Positions 52,250 to 61,293 of a stretch of 64,000 nt of DNA are shown here, piece by piece (positions within the stretch are counted from its first letter, which is position 1; every line of letters starts with the position of its first letter). The stretch spans positions 186,001 through 250,000 of the forward strand of contig CANMCO010000003.1 in the NCBI GenBank assembly GCA_947496355.1, given 5' to 3'. The stretch comes from an uncultured Aquimarina sp. Lineage in GTDB: Bacteria > Bacteroidota > Bacteroidia > Flavobacteriales > Flavobacteriaceae. The position numbers were made by a program, and so were the translations under genes. The notes beneath the pieces were generated by a model. It did no database searches and had not been told where the DNA came from. It worked only from the letters and a program-made list of their open reading frames with translations.

Positions 52250-52283
52250 GAGGTCGGTAGTAATGTGTCAATGATTTTATGTA

Positions 52284-52429
52284 CTATATAACTAGCCAAT
52301 AAGGCTTCTTTTTTAAACAAATATAACCATCCCAAATTTCATTAAACAGGGTATTGGCTTTTTCAACAGGGTTTGAGAGATCGCCATCTGTTCTACGATA
52401 TCAGGATGGTTAGTTTTTGTGTTATTAAT
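52284..52429 (-). pseudogene. Possible frameshifted gene remnant in the 52250-52439 gap
   Basis: Two overlapping minus-strand frames read like protein but neither has a start. Frame A is open from 52429 (NNTKTNHPDIVEQMAISQTL) to 52313; frame B continues from about 52375 (EKANTLFNEIWDGYICLKKK) to a stop at 52284. A single-base change would join them into about 48 residues. I do not recognise it, and chance is not excluded. Confidence 0.2.
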
Positions 52430-52439
52430 TCATATAAAC

Positions 52440-53291
52440 CTAATTAAGCTCAAACCAGTCATAAATAATAGGCCATAAGATATCTTGATTTTTCTTTCTA
52501 AAAAAATCAAAATGTCCAATTGTCTTTAAATTATAATCAGCGGGTTTAATATGTTTTCTGGTTACATTAGCGTTGTTATAGACTCGTTCACCTAAAATGT
52601 CTACAGATTTTTTTGGGGCAAATAAATCATCATCAATGCTTACTAATAATATAGATTCTTTGATGTCTTTATAGTGCGTACTTTTGTTCATTTTGGTAAA
52701 ATGTAACATAGAGTCAGGGTGTAATAAGTAAATGGCCCAGTCTTTAGCCGTTTTAGTAGTGAGTGGGCTACCCAATCCAAACCAATTGGATGGGTAGTAT
52801 CCTAATATTGAAGTGGTTATTGGTACAAAAAACTTAAAGTTGAGATAAATAAGAAATTGCATTTTTAATGCGAAATGTTTGTAATATCCAAATTGCGAAG
52901 CTATGGTAAGGTACTTATCATAATATTGATAAGCGTCGCTAAATCCTATGCTGTTACCTCCAAAACTATGACCAATCATGTATTGAGTATTGTCTGGAAA
53001 TTCGTCTTTTGCAAATTTAGAAACGGCCTTAAAATCTGCCGCCCAAGAAAAATATCCGTGATCTTTTAGCGATTGTATACTTTGGGATATAGAAGATCCT
53101 ATACCTCGATAATCAAATGTAAAAACGTTGCATCCCTTTTGTGCTAAGTCTTGTGCAATATTAAAATAGAACTTTTGCGGTACTGCAACAGCTGGAGCAA
53201 AGACAATGGTTTTGTTATTAGGTGACGATGGAGTAAATTCATGGACAGAAATTGGATAACCATCAAATGAGTGAATAGTGTATGATTCCAT
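52440..53291 (-). CDS. Alpha/beta hydrolase, paralogue of the protein at 19136-19984
   Basis: 283 residues. FTFDYRGIGSSISQS, nucleophile elbow YMIGHSFGGNSIGF, acid region ISIDDDLFAPKKS and catalytic His in TIGHFDFFRKK. Gene order and lengths show it is a close relative of the 19136-19984 protein. It starts 2 bp after the next hydrolase gene, so it belongs to the TetR-hydrolase-hydrolase unit. The substrate is unknown. Confidence 0.88.
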   Translation of the reverse strand: MESYTIHSFDGYPISVHEFTPSSPNNKTIVFAPAVAVPQKFYFNIAQDLAQKGCNVFTFDYRGIGSSISQSIQSLKDHGYFSWAADFKAVSKFAKDEFPDNTQYMIGHSFGGNSIGFSDAYQYYDKYLTIASQFGYYKHFALKMQFLIYLNFKFFVPITTSILGYYPSNWFGLGSPLTTKTAKDWAIYLLHPDSMLHFTKMNKSTHYKDIKESILLVSIDDDLFAPKKSVDILGERVYNNANVTRKHIKPADYNLKTIGHFDFFRKKNQDILWPIIYDWFELN

Positions 53292-53293
53292 TT

Positions 53294-54112
53294 TTATTGT
53301 ATTTGTGTTTTTATCTGAGCGTCAAAAAAGGATACTATCTTACTGAAATATTGATCCCGTGCAGGAGATTTTGGTATTTGTGCATGTTTTGCATTGGAAA
53401 TGATGTGCACCTCTGACGGAACTGGTATGGCTTTGCTAAAAAGCTCTCCCGCATTGTTTTTTATAAAATCATCCTTATCTAGGTAGATAAAGAGTACTTT
53501 TTTAAGGCTATGAGCTTCTTTAATTCTATCAATCATGCGAATCTTCTGTTTAAGTCTTGGATTTAGAAATCCCATGATTTTTAAAATGTTGTTTGCTAAC
53601 GGAAATTTTACCCAAAACTCTTCAAGAGTATTTGCTGCACTTTCTACAATTGCAAATTCATAATTGTGATCCTCGGCAAAAGCTATTGTTGCCCATTGCC
53701 CTCCTAGAGATATACCCAAATACCCTAATGGAGCATTAGGAAATATTTCTTTGGCTACTTTTCCAGCCGAAATGATATCCTTATGATAGAAAAAATTTCC
53801 AACCTCACTTTCTCCAAATCCATTAATATCAAAAACCAAAACATTGTAACCGTTGTCTCTAAGGATGTCGGCATAACCATTTTTTAAATAATACCCTTTG
53901 GCTTCCTTTCCCATAGGGTGTCCCAAAACAATTGTTGCTTTGGTTGTATCTAATTTAGAGTTTGCATGTAATCCTTTTAATAATGCTCCGGAATTACTCT
54001 TAAAAGATATTGCAGTCCAGTCAGTCTGAGAAGCTGGGGGTAATGGGTTTTTCCACTCAACCATGAATCTTCCGAAAAAAGGCTTTTTCATTAACTTATA
54101 ATATGTTTTCAT
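53294..54112 (-). CDS. Alpha/beta hydrolase of the TetR-associated unit
   Basis: 272 residues. IVLGHPMGKEAKGYY supplies the oxyanion region, LGYLGISLGGQWATIA is the nucleophile elbow, IYLDKDDFIKNNAG the acid region and SNAKHAQIPKSP the His. No signal peptide is evident, though the N-terminal LMKKPFFGRFMVEWKNP is slightly hydrophobic. It overlaps the TetR stop by four bases (ATGA), so the two are co-translated. Probably acts on a lipid or xenobiotic ester whose level the TetR protein senses; this is inference. Confidence 0.86.
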   Translation of the reverse strand: MKTYYKLMKKPFFGRFMVEWKNPLPPASQTDWTAISFKSNSGALLKGLHANSKLDTTKATIVLGHPMGKEAKGYYLKNGYADILRDNGYNVLVFDINGFGESEVGNFFYHKDIISAGKVAKEIFPNAPLGYLGISLGGQWATIAFAEDHNYEFAIVESAANTLEEFWVKFPLANNILKIMGFLNPRLKQKIRMIDRIKEAHSLKKVLFIYLDKDDFIKNNAGELFSKAIPVPSEVHIISNAKHAQIPKSPARDQYFSKIVSFFDAQIKTQIQ

Positions 54113-54675
54113 GGCTTAAGTAGTATTATTTTTTCCATTCTGGAAATTGCATTGTTTAAATATTTTTGATCATCATAGATTCGCATCAATAAAATACCTC
54201 CCTCTATATCTTGAACAATTTGTTCAGCAAGAATAGCCGATTGCTGTTTGGTGTAGTTCGGCTCTAAAAGCAATTGCAACCCTGAAATAAAATTTTTGAA
54301 AAACCCCTGAATCTCTCCTTTGTAAGTAGGGTTAAGATGAATGGTTTCTAGAGCAGTGTTGGCCATAATGCAACCACCTTCAAATGTTTTGAACATTTTA
54401 TCGATAAGAGCATAGATGTTTTTAAGTTTCTCATCTATACTTACCTTAGGATTTTTGATAGTCTTAAAAAGATTGTACTCAAAATAACTATTTACAGTCA
54501 TCAGGACCTCTTTAATAAGTTGTTCTTTATTACTGAAATAGTAATAAAAATGAGATTTCTGAATACCACACGCTTTTGCTAATTCACTCATACTGCTCTG
54601 GCATACACCTCGTTGCCGTAGTACCGGAATTACTTTTTTAAGAACTTCTTCTTTTGATGTTTTTACTTTAGGCAT
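54109..54675 (-). CDS. TetR/AcrR family transcriptional regulator
   Basis: 188 residues. TetR N-terminal HTH (about 8-55: EEVLKKVIPVLRQRGVCQSSMSELAKACGIQKSHFYYYFSNKEQLI) and a helical ligand domain containing GGCIMANTALETIHLNP (about 97-113), typical of the TetR_C group near AcrR/YxaF. It heads a unit of two hydrolases downstream and faces menI (91 bp away) upstream. An imperfect palindrome lies between them. Confidence 0.93.
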   Translation of the reverse strand: MPKVKTSKEEVLKKVIPVLRQRGVCQSSMSELAKACGIQKSHFYYYFSNKEQLIKEVLMTVNSYFEYNLFKTIKNPKVSIDEKLKNIYALIDKMFKTFEGGCIMANTALETIHLNPTYKGEIQGFFKNFISGLQLLLEPNYTKQQSAILAEQIVQDIEGGILLMRIYDDQKYLNNAISRMEKIILLKP

Positions 54676-54681
54676 ATTTTA

Positions 54682-54697
54682 TTGAACGTTCGTTAAA
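54682..54697. promoter_or_regulatory. Probable TetR operator
   Basis: TTGAACGTTCGTTAA contains the perfect octamer GAACGTTC (54684-54691) and, read leftward, AACGAACGTTC, a common TetR-type half-site arrangement. It lies 7-22 bp upstream of the tetR ATG, a position suited to autorepression. Confidence 0.55.
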
Positions 54698-54765
54698 ATA
54701 ATAAATAAATATAGTTAGAATTTTTAATACTCATTGTTTATTTTTACTTAAAATTTGAAATCTAA

Positions 54766-55191
54766 ATGAATTTAACAGAAGAAGAAATACTACAACAATG
54801 TGCGAAAATGTGCGAAAATACACTTATGCAAACATTGGAAATCTCTTTTTGTGAAGTGGGTAAAGATTACTTAGTTGCTAAAATGCCAGTAACCCCCAGA
54901 GTGCATCAACCGGATGGTGTTTTACATGGTGGGGCAATGGTTGCTTTAGCAGAAAGTGTTGGTAGTGCCGCATCTTATATATTTTTAAATTCAAAAGATT
55001 TTTACATCAGAGGTATTGAGATTTCTGCAAATCATGTAAAAAGTATAGATAAAGGCTATGTTTTTGCTAAGGCAGAAATTGTACATCCGGGTAGGACAAC
55101 TCAGCTTTGGGATATCAAAATACGAGATGAACAAAACACCTTGATATCTGTGGTAAAGCTTACCACAATTGCACTTCCAAAATCGAGATAG
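54766..55191 (+). CDS. menI: Hotdog-fold acyl-CoA thioesterase, probable DHNA-CoA thioesterase
   Basis: 141 residues. PaaI/4HBT pattern: MPVTPRVHQPDGVLHGGAMVALAESVGSAASY (catalytic Glu in the LAES helix), then GIEISANHVKSIDKGYVFAKAEIVHPGRTTQLWDIKI. It directly precedes menF (1 bp gap) and menD, so it most likely hydrolyses 1,4-dihydroxy-2-naphthoyl-CoA in menaquinone synthesis. The family alone would not settle the substrate. Confidence 0.87.
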   Translation: MNLTEEEILQQCAKMCENTLMQTLEISFCEVGKDYLVAKMPVTPRVHQPDGVLHGGAMVALAESVGSAASYIFLNSKDFYIRGIEISANHVKSIDKGYVFAKAEIVHPGRTTQLWDIKIRDEQNTLISVVKLTTIALPKSR

Positions 55192-55192
55192 T

Positions 55193-56281
55193 ATGGACTT
55201 AGATACTGTTTATACTAAGATTCAAAATCAATTAAACAATTCTCTGCCATTTGTTATTTATCACAAAGCAGATTCAAATGAATTAAACTTCTTTCTTCAA
55301 GATAGTAACCAGCTTTTTGAGGCTGAGGACTATACGGTGTCCGGATTTGTTTTTGCTCCTTTTGATAATTCAAAAAAAGCAGTGCTCATTCCTTCAGAAT
55401 GTAGTAAACATTATTGTATTGAAATTCCAAAACAAGATGCTTTTCAGAGAGATAATATATCAGGAAAATATCAAAATAGTTTAGGAGGTTCAGAGGCCGA
55501 GGATAAACATAAGCAATTAGTAAAAAAAGGTATCAAAGCCATTGAATTGGGTGACTTCAAAAAGGTGGTGTTATCTCGAAAAGAAGAAATTTCAGCACAA
55601 AATTCTTTTGGTGGTCTACGAATTTTTAAAAAAATGGTAGGTTATTACCCAAAAGCCTTTGTGTACTATTGGTTTCATCCTAAAGTTGGTTCTTGGTTAG
55701 GGGCCACTCCAGAAACACTATTGTATAGTACTGGTGACCAGTTTTCTACTATGGCTCTTGCTGGCACACAACCCTATGCATCTAATGATAAAGTATCCTG
55801 GGCCGATAAAGAGTTAGAAGAGCAAGAAATGGTGACAGATTTCATATTAAAGGAATTATCTCCTATTGCCGGTAACATAGTTTCCTCAAAAACCTATACC
55901 CACAGGGCGGGTACTTTATTGCACTTAAGAACAGATATCAAAGGAGATTTGGATGAAAATGCTGCAGGATTTGAAAATGTGATTAAAATATTGCACCCCA
56001 CACCAGCTGTTTGTGGATTACCCAAAAAGGATGCGAAAGCCTTTATAATGAGGCACGAAGGATATGATAGGAAATTTTATACTGGTTTTTTAGGAGAACT
56101 CAATATGAATAAGAGAGGAAAGACAGAATCTAATTTATTTGTAAATCTACGGTGCATGGAGCTGAAAAAGAATAAAGCCATTCTTTTCGTTGGTGGAGGA
56201 ATCACAAAAGACTCTGTTCCAGAAAAAGAGTGGGAGGAAACCGTTAGAAAAACGGAGACTATGAAAAAAGTGTTGTTTTAA
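55193..56281 (+). CDS. menF: Isochorismate synthase
   Basis: 362 residues from the ATG at 55193, one base after the menI stop; the longer frame starting at a TTG inside menI is rejected. Chorismate-binding core: FKKVVLSRKEEI, KAFVYYWFHPKVGSWLGATPETLL, TMALAGTQ, HPTPAVCGLPKKDA, GFLGELN and the C-terminal FVGGGITKDSVPEKEWEET. It converts chorismate to isochorismate for menaquinone. The alternative, a salicylate or siderophore role, is unlikely next to menD. Confidence 0.93.
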   Translation: MDLDTVYTKIQNQLNNSLPFVIYHKADSNELNFFLQDSNQLFEAEDYTVSGFVFAPFDNSKKAVLIPSECSKHYCIEIPKQDAFQRDNISGKYQNSLGGSEAEDKHKQLVKKGIKAIELGDFKKVVLSRKEEISAQNSFGGLRIFKKMVGYYPKAFVYYWFHPKVGSWLGATPETLLYSTGDQFSTMALAGTQPYASNDKVSWADKELEEQEMVTDFILKELSPIAGNIVSSKTYTHRAGTLLHLRTDIKGDLDENAAGFENVIKILHPTPAVCGLPKKDAKAFIMRHEGYDRKFYTGFLGELNMNKRGKTESNLFVNLRCMELKKNKAILFVGGGITKDSVPEKEWEETVRKTETMKKVLF

Positions 56282-56336
56282 ATTACTTCAAAAACGTTGG
56301 CTTAAATTATTATGATATTGTAATTTAGCACATCGA

Positions 56337-58061
56337 ATGAAAACACGCTTGTACTCAAAAATACCTTTAGCTCAAACCATCGTTGCCTTGTGTGAAGCAA
56401 AAGGGATTAATCATATTGTAATTTCTCCTGGATCTCGTAATGCACCACTCACTATAGGTTTTAGTGAACATAATGATATGCAATGTTATAGTATTGTAGA
56501 TGAACGGTGTGCTGCATTTTTTGCATTAGGTATCGCTCAACAAATACAAAAACCTGTAGCATTGGTATGTACTTCGGGTAGCGCCTTGTTAAATTACTAT
56601 CCTGCAATTGCAGAGGCATTTTACAGTGATATCCCGTTGGTTGTATTGAGTGCTGATCGGCCAATTGAGCGAATAGATATTGGTGATGGGCAAACGATTA
56701 GACAAAAAAATGTTTTTGAAAATCATATTCTATATTCTGCAAACTTATATTCAGAAATAGTTGCAGAAACTAAGATTGAGGATGTTAAAGTTCGACAAAA
56801 GCAACGTGAGGCTCAGAAACATAATGAACGAGAGATTAATTTAGCGTTGAATACGGCAATTGAAAAAAGTGGGCCAGTACATATTAATGTGCCATTCTAT
56901 GAGCCATTGTATGATACAATAACTGATCCCACGGTTTTTCCAAGAAATATACCGGTAGAATATTCTCAATATAATAGTACAGATGAGCTGCAAGAAGAGA
57001 TGCTTTTATCTTGGAATCACGCAAAACGAAAAATGATCCTTATTGGAGTTAATTTACCAGGAAGTGTTGATCTACAGTGGATAAAAAGTCTGGCAAATGA
57101 CCCTTCTGTTTTGGTGTTAACAGAAACCACTTCGAATATCCATCACTCATCACATATAAATTGTATTGATCAATTAATAACTTCTTTAACCAAAGATGAA
57201 TTTAGAAGTTTACAACCAGAAATCCTTGTTACAATAGGCGGGATGGTAGTTTCAAAAAGAATCAAAGCGTTTTTACGAGAGTATCAACCGCAATCTCATT
57301 GGCATATCGATGCTAAAAAAGCATATGATACCTATTTTTGTCTTTCGGAACATATAAAATTAAAACCGAATTCGTTTTTCTCTGATTTCTTACCAAGAAC
57401 GATACCTGTACTTAGTGAGTATAAATCCTTCTGGATGGCCGTAAGAGAGCAAAGAAGAGCAAAACATGAAGAGTACCTAAGTAAGATTCAATTTACAGAT
57501 TTGAAGGCTTTTGAAGTGATTTTTGATAAAATTCCCGACAACCAAGCGATTCAACTAAGTAATAGTTCTACCGTAAGGTATGCGCAATTGTTTTCACTAA
57601 ACCCTTCCTTTAAAGTTTTTTGTAATAGAGGAACAAGTGGTATAGATGGAAGCACATCTACGGCTATAGGTGCAGCTCTAGCTTCTGGAGTTCCAACTAC
57701 ACTAATAACAGGTGATCTTAGTTTCTTTTATGATAGCAATGCCCTGTGGAACGACCATATTCCGTCTAATTTCAAAATTATAGTCATTAATAATCAAGGA
57801 GGAGGGATTTTTAGAATCTTGCCTGGAAAAGAAGAAAGTGAAAACTTTGGCAGATATTTTGAAACAAAACATAATCTAACGGCTAAACAGCTAAGTAAAA
57901 TGTTTGGTTTTTCTTATAGCTTCGCTAGTACATTAGAAGGCGTGTTTAGTGCGGTTGAAGAAATGTACAATAATAATAATACACCTCAATTACTCGAGAT
58001 TTTTACTCCTAGAATAGAAAATGACAGTGCGTTAATCGGTTATTTTAGGTATTTCATCTAA
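56337..58061 (+). CDS. menD: 2-succinyl-5-enolpyruvyl-6-hydroxy-3-cyclohexene-1-carboxylate synthase
   Basis: 574 residues, a complete ThDP-dependent MenD. N-terminal HIVISPGSRNAPLTIGF, SIVDERCAAFFALGIAQ, VCTSGSALLNYYPAIAEAFYSDIPLVVLSADRP, the central domain, and the C-terminal ThDP motif TGDLSFFYDSNALWN...INNQGGGIF. It condenses isochorismate with 2-oxoglutarate. It follows menF by 55 bp. Confidence 0.97.
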   Translation: MKTRLYSKIPLAQTIVALCEAKGINHIVISPGSRNAPLTIGFSEHNDMQCYSIVDERCAAFFALGIAQQIQKPVALVCTSGSALLNYYPAIAEAFYSDIPLVVLSADRPIERIDIGDGQTIRQKNVFENHILYSANLYSEIVAETKIEDVKVRQKQREAQKHNEREINLALNTAIEKSGPVHINVPFYEPLYDTITDPTVFPRNIPVEYSQYNSTDELQEEMLLSWNHAKRKMILIGVNLPGSVDLQWIKSLANDPSVLVLTETTSNIHHSSHINCIDQLITSLTKDEFRSLQPEILVTIGGMVVSKRIKAFLREYQPQSHWHIDAKKAYDTYFCLSEHIKLKPNSFFSDFLPRTIPVLSEYKSFWMAVREQRRAKHEEYLSKIQFTDLKAFEVIFDKIPDNQAIQLSNSSTVRYAQLFSLNPSFKVFCNRGTSGIDGSTSTAIGAALASGVPTTLITGDLSFFYDSNALWNDHIPSNFKIIVINNQGGGIFRILPGKEESENFGRYFETKHNLTAKQLSKMFGFSYSFASTLEGVFSAVEEMYNNNNTPQLLEIFTPRIENDSALIGYFRYFI

Positions 58062-58164
58062 ATTCAGTGGTTTAATACAATTTTTCATCTTATAATTCAA
58101 TTATAATTATTCTATATTTGAGAAACAATTGAAAATTAACTAAAACCTAAAACATTATCATCTT

Positions 58165-58506
58165 ATGAGTAAAAGAGACGAATTAATCGCTAAATACGCT
58201 GCTGATATCAAAGATAAAATTGGTCAGACACCGGATATGGATTTGTTGACTAAAGTAACAATCGGTTGTGGACCATCAATTTATAATGCTGATGCTGCTA
58301 CTGTATCTGGTAGTGATCAAAGTGAATTGGATACAGTTAAGAAAAATTTCTTAATGAAAAAATTAGGGCTTTCTGATGGACCAAAATTAGATGAAGCTAT
58401 TGGTGCAGTAATGGAAAAGTATGGTAAATCTAACCGTAACAAATACAGAGCTGTAGTATATTATCTTTTGACAAAACATTTTGGAAAAGAATCTATTTAC
58501 AAATAG
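58165..58506 (+). CDS. DUF2853 family protein
   Basis: 113 residues matching DUF2853: RDELIAKYAADIKDKIGQTPDMDLLTKVTIGCGPSIYNADAATVSGSD, FLMKKLGLSDGPKLDEAIGAVMEKYGKSNRNKYRAVVYYLLTKHFGK. A small cytoplasmic alpha-helical protein of unknown function. A TATATTTG box (58113-58120) upstream is a possible -7 element. It is expressed alone, with a terminator. Confidence 0.88.
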   Translation: MSKRDELIAKYAADIKDKIGQTPDMDLLTKVTIGCGPSIYNADAATVSGSDQSELDTVKKNFLMKKLGLSDGPKLDEAIGAVMEKYGKSNRNKYRAVVYYLLTKHFGKESIYK

Positions 58507-58523
58507 AATTATATGTCTATATA

Positions 58524-58557
58524 CAAAAAAGGTGTTCATTTTTGAACACCTTTTTTG
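58524..58557 (+). terminator. Terminator of the DUF2853 gene
   Basis: CAAAAAAGGTGTTCA and TGAACACCTTTTTTG pair over about 15 bp with a four-base loop and a T-run. The element is symmetric and could stop transcription in both directions. Confidence 0.85.
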
Positions 58558-58615
58558 TTGAAATATGATTAACAGGAAGATTAAAGAATTATCTTTGCGC
58601 AAAAAATAAGAATAC

Positions 58616-59449
58616 ATGCTTAAGCTTGGTGAATATAATATGTTAGAGGTTGTAAGAGAAAGAGATCAAGGAGTTTATCTTTGTGATGAAGAAGGTAATG
58701 ATGTCTTATTGCCAAATAAGTATGTACCAGAAGAATTTAAAATAAGAGATGTTTTAAAAGTATTTGTATATCTGGATAGTTCAGAGCGTATTGTCGCTAC
58801 TACTTTAGACCCTTATGTCACAGTTAATTCTTTCGCTTATTTGAAATGTACCAATGTGTCAGAAATAGGAACTTTTCTGGATTGGGGACTTGAGAAGGAT
58901 CTTTTTGTTCCATTCAAAGAACAAGCTTCAAAAATGCGAGTTGGTAGCTGGTATCTTGTTTATGCTTACTTAGACGAAAAAACAGATAGGTTGGTAGCTT
59001 CAAGCAAAACAAATGCATTTTTAGATAATTCATTGGTGTTGTTGTCTTCTTATGATGAAGTAGATCTTATTGCATCACATGCTTCACCTCAAGGGTGGAA
59101 TATGATTGTTAATCAAAAACATCTTGGACTGGTTTATGCAGACGAGATTTTTCAAAAGCTTACTCCCGGGGATCAATTAAAGGGATATGTTAAAAAAGTA
59201 AGACCCGATGGTAAAATTGACCTTACGCTTCAAAGACATGGGTTTAGAGGAATAGAACCAAATGCTGCACAGATCTTAAAAGAGCTAGAAGCAAACGGAG
59301 GCTTTATTGATTTAAATGATAAGTCTGATCCTGAAGATATCAAAGAGGTATTTCAGCTAAGTAAAAAAAGCTTTAAAAAAGCTATTGGAACATTATACAA
59401 AGCTAGAAAAATCACAATCGAAAAAGACGGGATACGCCTTGTAGAATAA
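58616..59449 (+). CDS. cvfB: S1 RNA-binding protein of the CvfB family
   Basis: 277 residues. CvfB layout: N-terminal S1-like region (LEVVRERDQGVYLCDEEGNDVLLPNKYVPEEFKI, about 8-42), further S1 domains (YLKCTNVSEIGTFLDWGLEKDLFVPFKEQA, about 80-110; IVNQKHLGLVYADEIFQKLTPGDQLKGYVKKVRPDGKIDLTLQR) and a C-terminal winged helix (about 210-277). The family binds RNA; in Staphylococcus it affects virulence gene expression. A TATCTTTG box at 58590-58597 may be the -7 element. Confidence 0.88.
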   Translation: MLKLGEYNMLEVVRERDQGVYLCDEEGNDVLLPNKYVPEEFKIRDVLKVFVYLDSSERIVATTLDPYVTVNSFAYLKCTNVSEIGTFLDWGLEKDLFVPFKEQASKMRVGSWYLVYAYLDEKTDRLVASSKTNAFLDNSLVLLSSYDEVDLIASHASPQGWNMIVNQKHLGLVYADEIFQKLTPGDQLKGYVKKVRPDGKIDLTLQRHGFRGIEPNAAQILKELEANGGFIDLNDKSDPEDIKEVFQLSKKSFKKAIGTLYKARKITIEKDGIRLVE

Positions 59450-59748
59450 TCTGCGATATTTGATTTTGTTATCTTAAAATCTGTGATTCGTCGAAAGTAG
59501 ATTGCATAAATCATCACGCATTGTATATGAAATAATTTACTGTGTTTTCCATAACTTCAATAATCTGATAGAAAGTTGCACTAATGTTACTTTTATATGA
59601 GGAGATTATACTCTGCCGTTGTAGTTTTTGAGTATTCTGTTTTCTAACAAAAAATAAATTGTTTTTTTAATCGTTAGACATCAGAGTGAATATTTTGTTA
59701 AATTTATATTCTCAAACTAAATAATTTCAACTACTTAACCTTTTATTG

Positions 59749-60729
59749 ATGGTTCTTCTATGCAAAAAAATAGCCGAAGCCAAATGGTTTCAACATTTTA
59801 TTATTGCAGTAATTATACTGGCTGGAGTTTTGGTAGGTATACAGACCTATGATGATAAAGTAGCACATTGGACTCCAATTATTGATGCACTAGATTGGAT
59901 TATTTTAATCATTTTTACTTTAGAAGTTTTTATAAAAATTACTGCAGAGGGCAATCAACCTCAGAATTATTTTAAAGATGCCTGGAATTTATTCGACTTC
60001 TTCATTGTAGCGGCTTGTTTTGCCGGTCCTTTTCTTGGAGATAATGCAGAGTTTCTTCCTGTCTTACGATTGATACGTATCCTTAGGGTATTTAAATTGG
60101 TGACTGCGCTTCCCGAGTTACAACTTATAGTAGGTGCACTTCTACGAAGTATTCCTTCTATGGCATATATTAGTTTATTATTGGGTTTATTATTTTATAT
60201 ATATGGGGCCATGGCAGTGTTCTTATTTGGAGATAATGATCCAATACATTTTGCAAATTTACAAAGAGGGATATTATCTCTATTTAGGGTAATAACCCTA
60301 GAGGACTGGACAGATATCATGTATATCAATATGTATGGGTGTGATAGTTATGGTTATGGTGGTAATGAGGCATTGTGCACTAATCCGTCAAGATCTCCAA
60401 TACTCGCATCTTTATTCTTTGTGTCATTTGTATTAATTGGAACTATGATTGTACTTAATTTATTTATAGGCGTGATTATGAATGGGATGGATGAAATGAA
60501 AGCCGAAACCGAAATAAAGGCTAAAGTAAATAGGAAGAATAAAGAACAAGGAACTGATTTAAAAAATGAAATGCATCTCTTAATAGATAAAGTAGATTCC
60601 TTAAAAGAAGAATTAAGTTTACTTACACATCTTTATGATCAGGAAAAAAATGGAAAGTCAATGATAAACGGTTTACCAAAACAAGTAAATGGGGAAACAA
60701 GAGATGTTCTTAATAAGCCAACCCGGTAA
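59749..60729 (+). CDS. Voltage-gated cation channel (bacterial Nav/Cav type)
   Basis: 326 residues from the ATG at 59749. Six membrane segments of the one-domain NaChBac family. S4 carries Arg107, Arg110, Arg113 and Lys116 (VLRLIRILRVFK) at three-residue spacing. The pore loop reads TLEDWTD (183-189), against TLESWAS in NaChBac; the extra acidic residue is close to calcium-preferring filters. The pore-S6 turret has an unusual insertion with two cysteines (Cys198, Cys210). S6 is FFVSFVLIGTMIVLNLFIGVIMNGM, followed by a C-terminal coil (260-300). Homotetramer in the inner membrane. It overlaps the convergent next gene by 20 bp. Confidence 0.92.
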   Translation: MVLLCKKIAEAKWFQHFIIAVIILAGVLVGIQTYDDKVAHWTPIIDALDWIILIIFTLEVFIKITAEGNQPQNYFKDAWNLFDFFIVAACFAGPFLGDNAEFLPVLRLIRILRVFKLVTALPELQLIVGALLRSIPSMAYISLLLGLLFYIYGAMAVFLFGDNDPIHFANLQRGILSLFRVITLEDWTDIMYINMYGCDSYGYGGNEALCTNPSRSPILASLFFVSFVLIGTMIVLNLFIGVIMNGMDEMKAETEIKAKVNRKNKEQGTDLKNEMHLLIDKVDSLKEELSLLTHLYDQEKNGKSMINGLPKQVNGETRDVLNKPTR

Positions 60730-61135
60730 TAGGGCAAAAAGCTCCACTGTATAAGCTAGCATCTTTATAAGCGGTGTTTTTTAATCTTCCATTATTGTTT
60801 AAATTAGAAGCGTTATATCCATTACCCGATATTTTAAATCCAACACTATTTGTTTTTTTAGGTTGTAATATAAAGGCATTGTATTCTGCTTGAATAAATT
60901 TATTCTGTGGTAAATGCATAATCGAGAACGTATTTTTTCTCAAGTACTGTTGTCTTAAATCTACACTTAAATCAACCTCTTGTAGTTGATATTTTTTTGT
61001 TTTTAATTCGTTTTTAGTAATAATTAATGGTGCACTTAATTCCTCCCATGGTATAGAAATTTTATCTGTAATATTTTCTTGTCCGTAGGCTGTAAGGCTA
61101 AAACATGCAATAAGAAGTACCAAAAAGATTTTCAT
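60710..61135 (-). CDS. Small exported protein of unknown function
   Basis: 141 residues. Signal peptide (about 1-18, ending TAYGQ). The body shows short beta segments (DKISIPWEELSAPLIITKNEL, NTFSIMHLPQNKFIQAEYNAFIL, SVGFKISGNGYNASNL). No motif or family is recognised. Its 3' end overlaps the channel gene tail by 20 bp on the opposite strand. Confidence 0.7.
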   Translation of the reverse strand: MKIFLVLLIACFSLTAYGQENITDKISIPWEELSAPLIITKNELKTKKYQLQEVDLSVDLRQQYLRKNTFSIMHLPQNKFIQAEYNAFILQPKKTNSVGFKISGNGYNASNLNNNGRLKNTAYKDASLYSGAFCPITGLAY

Positions 61136-61293
61136 AATCGTAAATATATTATCATTTCCTTTAAAATCATCAAAAACTATGCTAAATTAAATTCTTTATT
61201 CTGAATAAATAAAATTTAAGGAGATTTACCCTATATATGATAGCGGAGTATATGGTATATTGTATTATTTTTGAAAGAGATTAAAAAAAATAT

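Noticed and set aside
55169..55192. TTG start for menF inside menI
   Set aside because: The ATG at 55193, one base after the menI stop, is the more usual coupled start.
59450..59748. Search for an RNA gene or small gene in the 299-bp gap before the channel
   Set aside because: No conserved RNA fold, open frame or clear terminator was seen; only AT-rich sequence.
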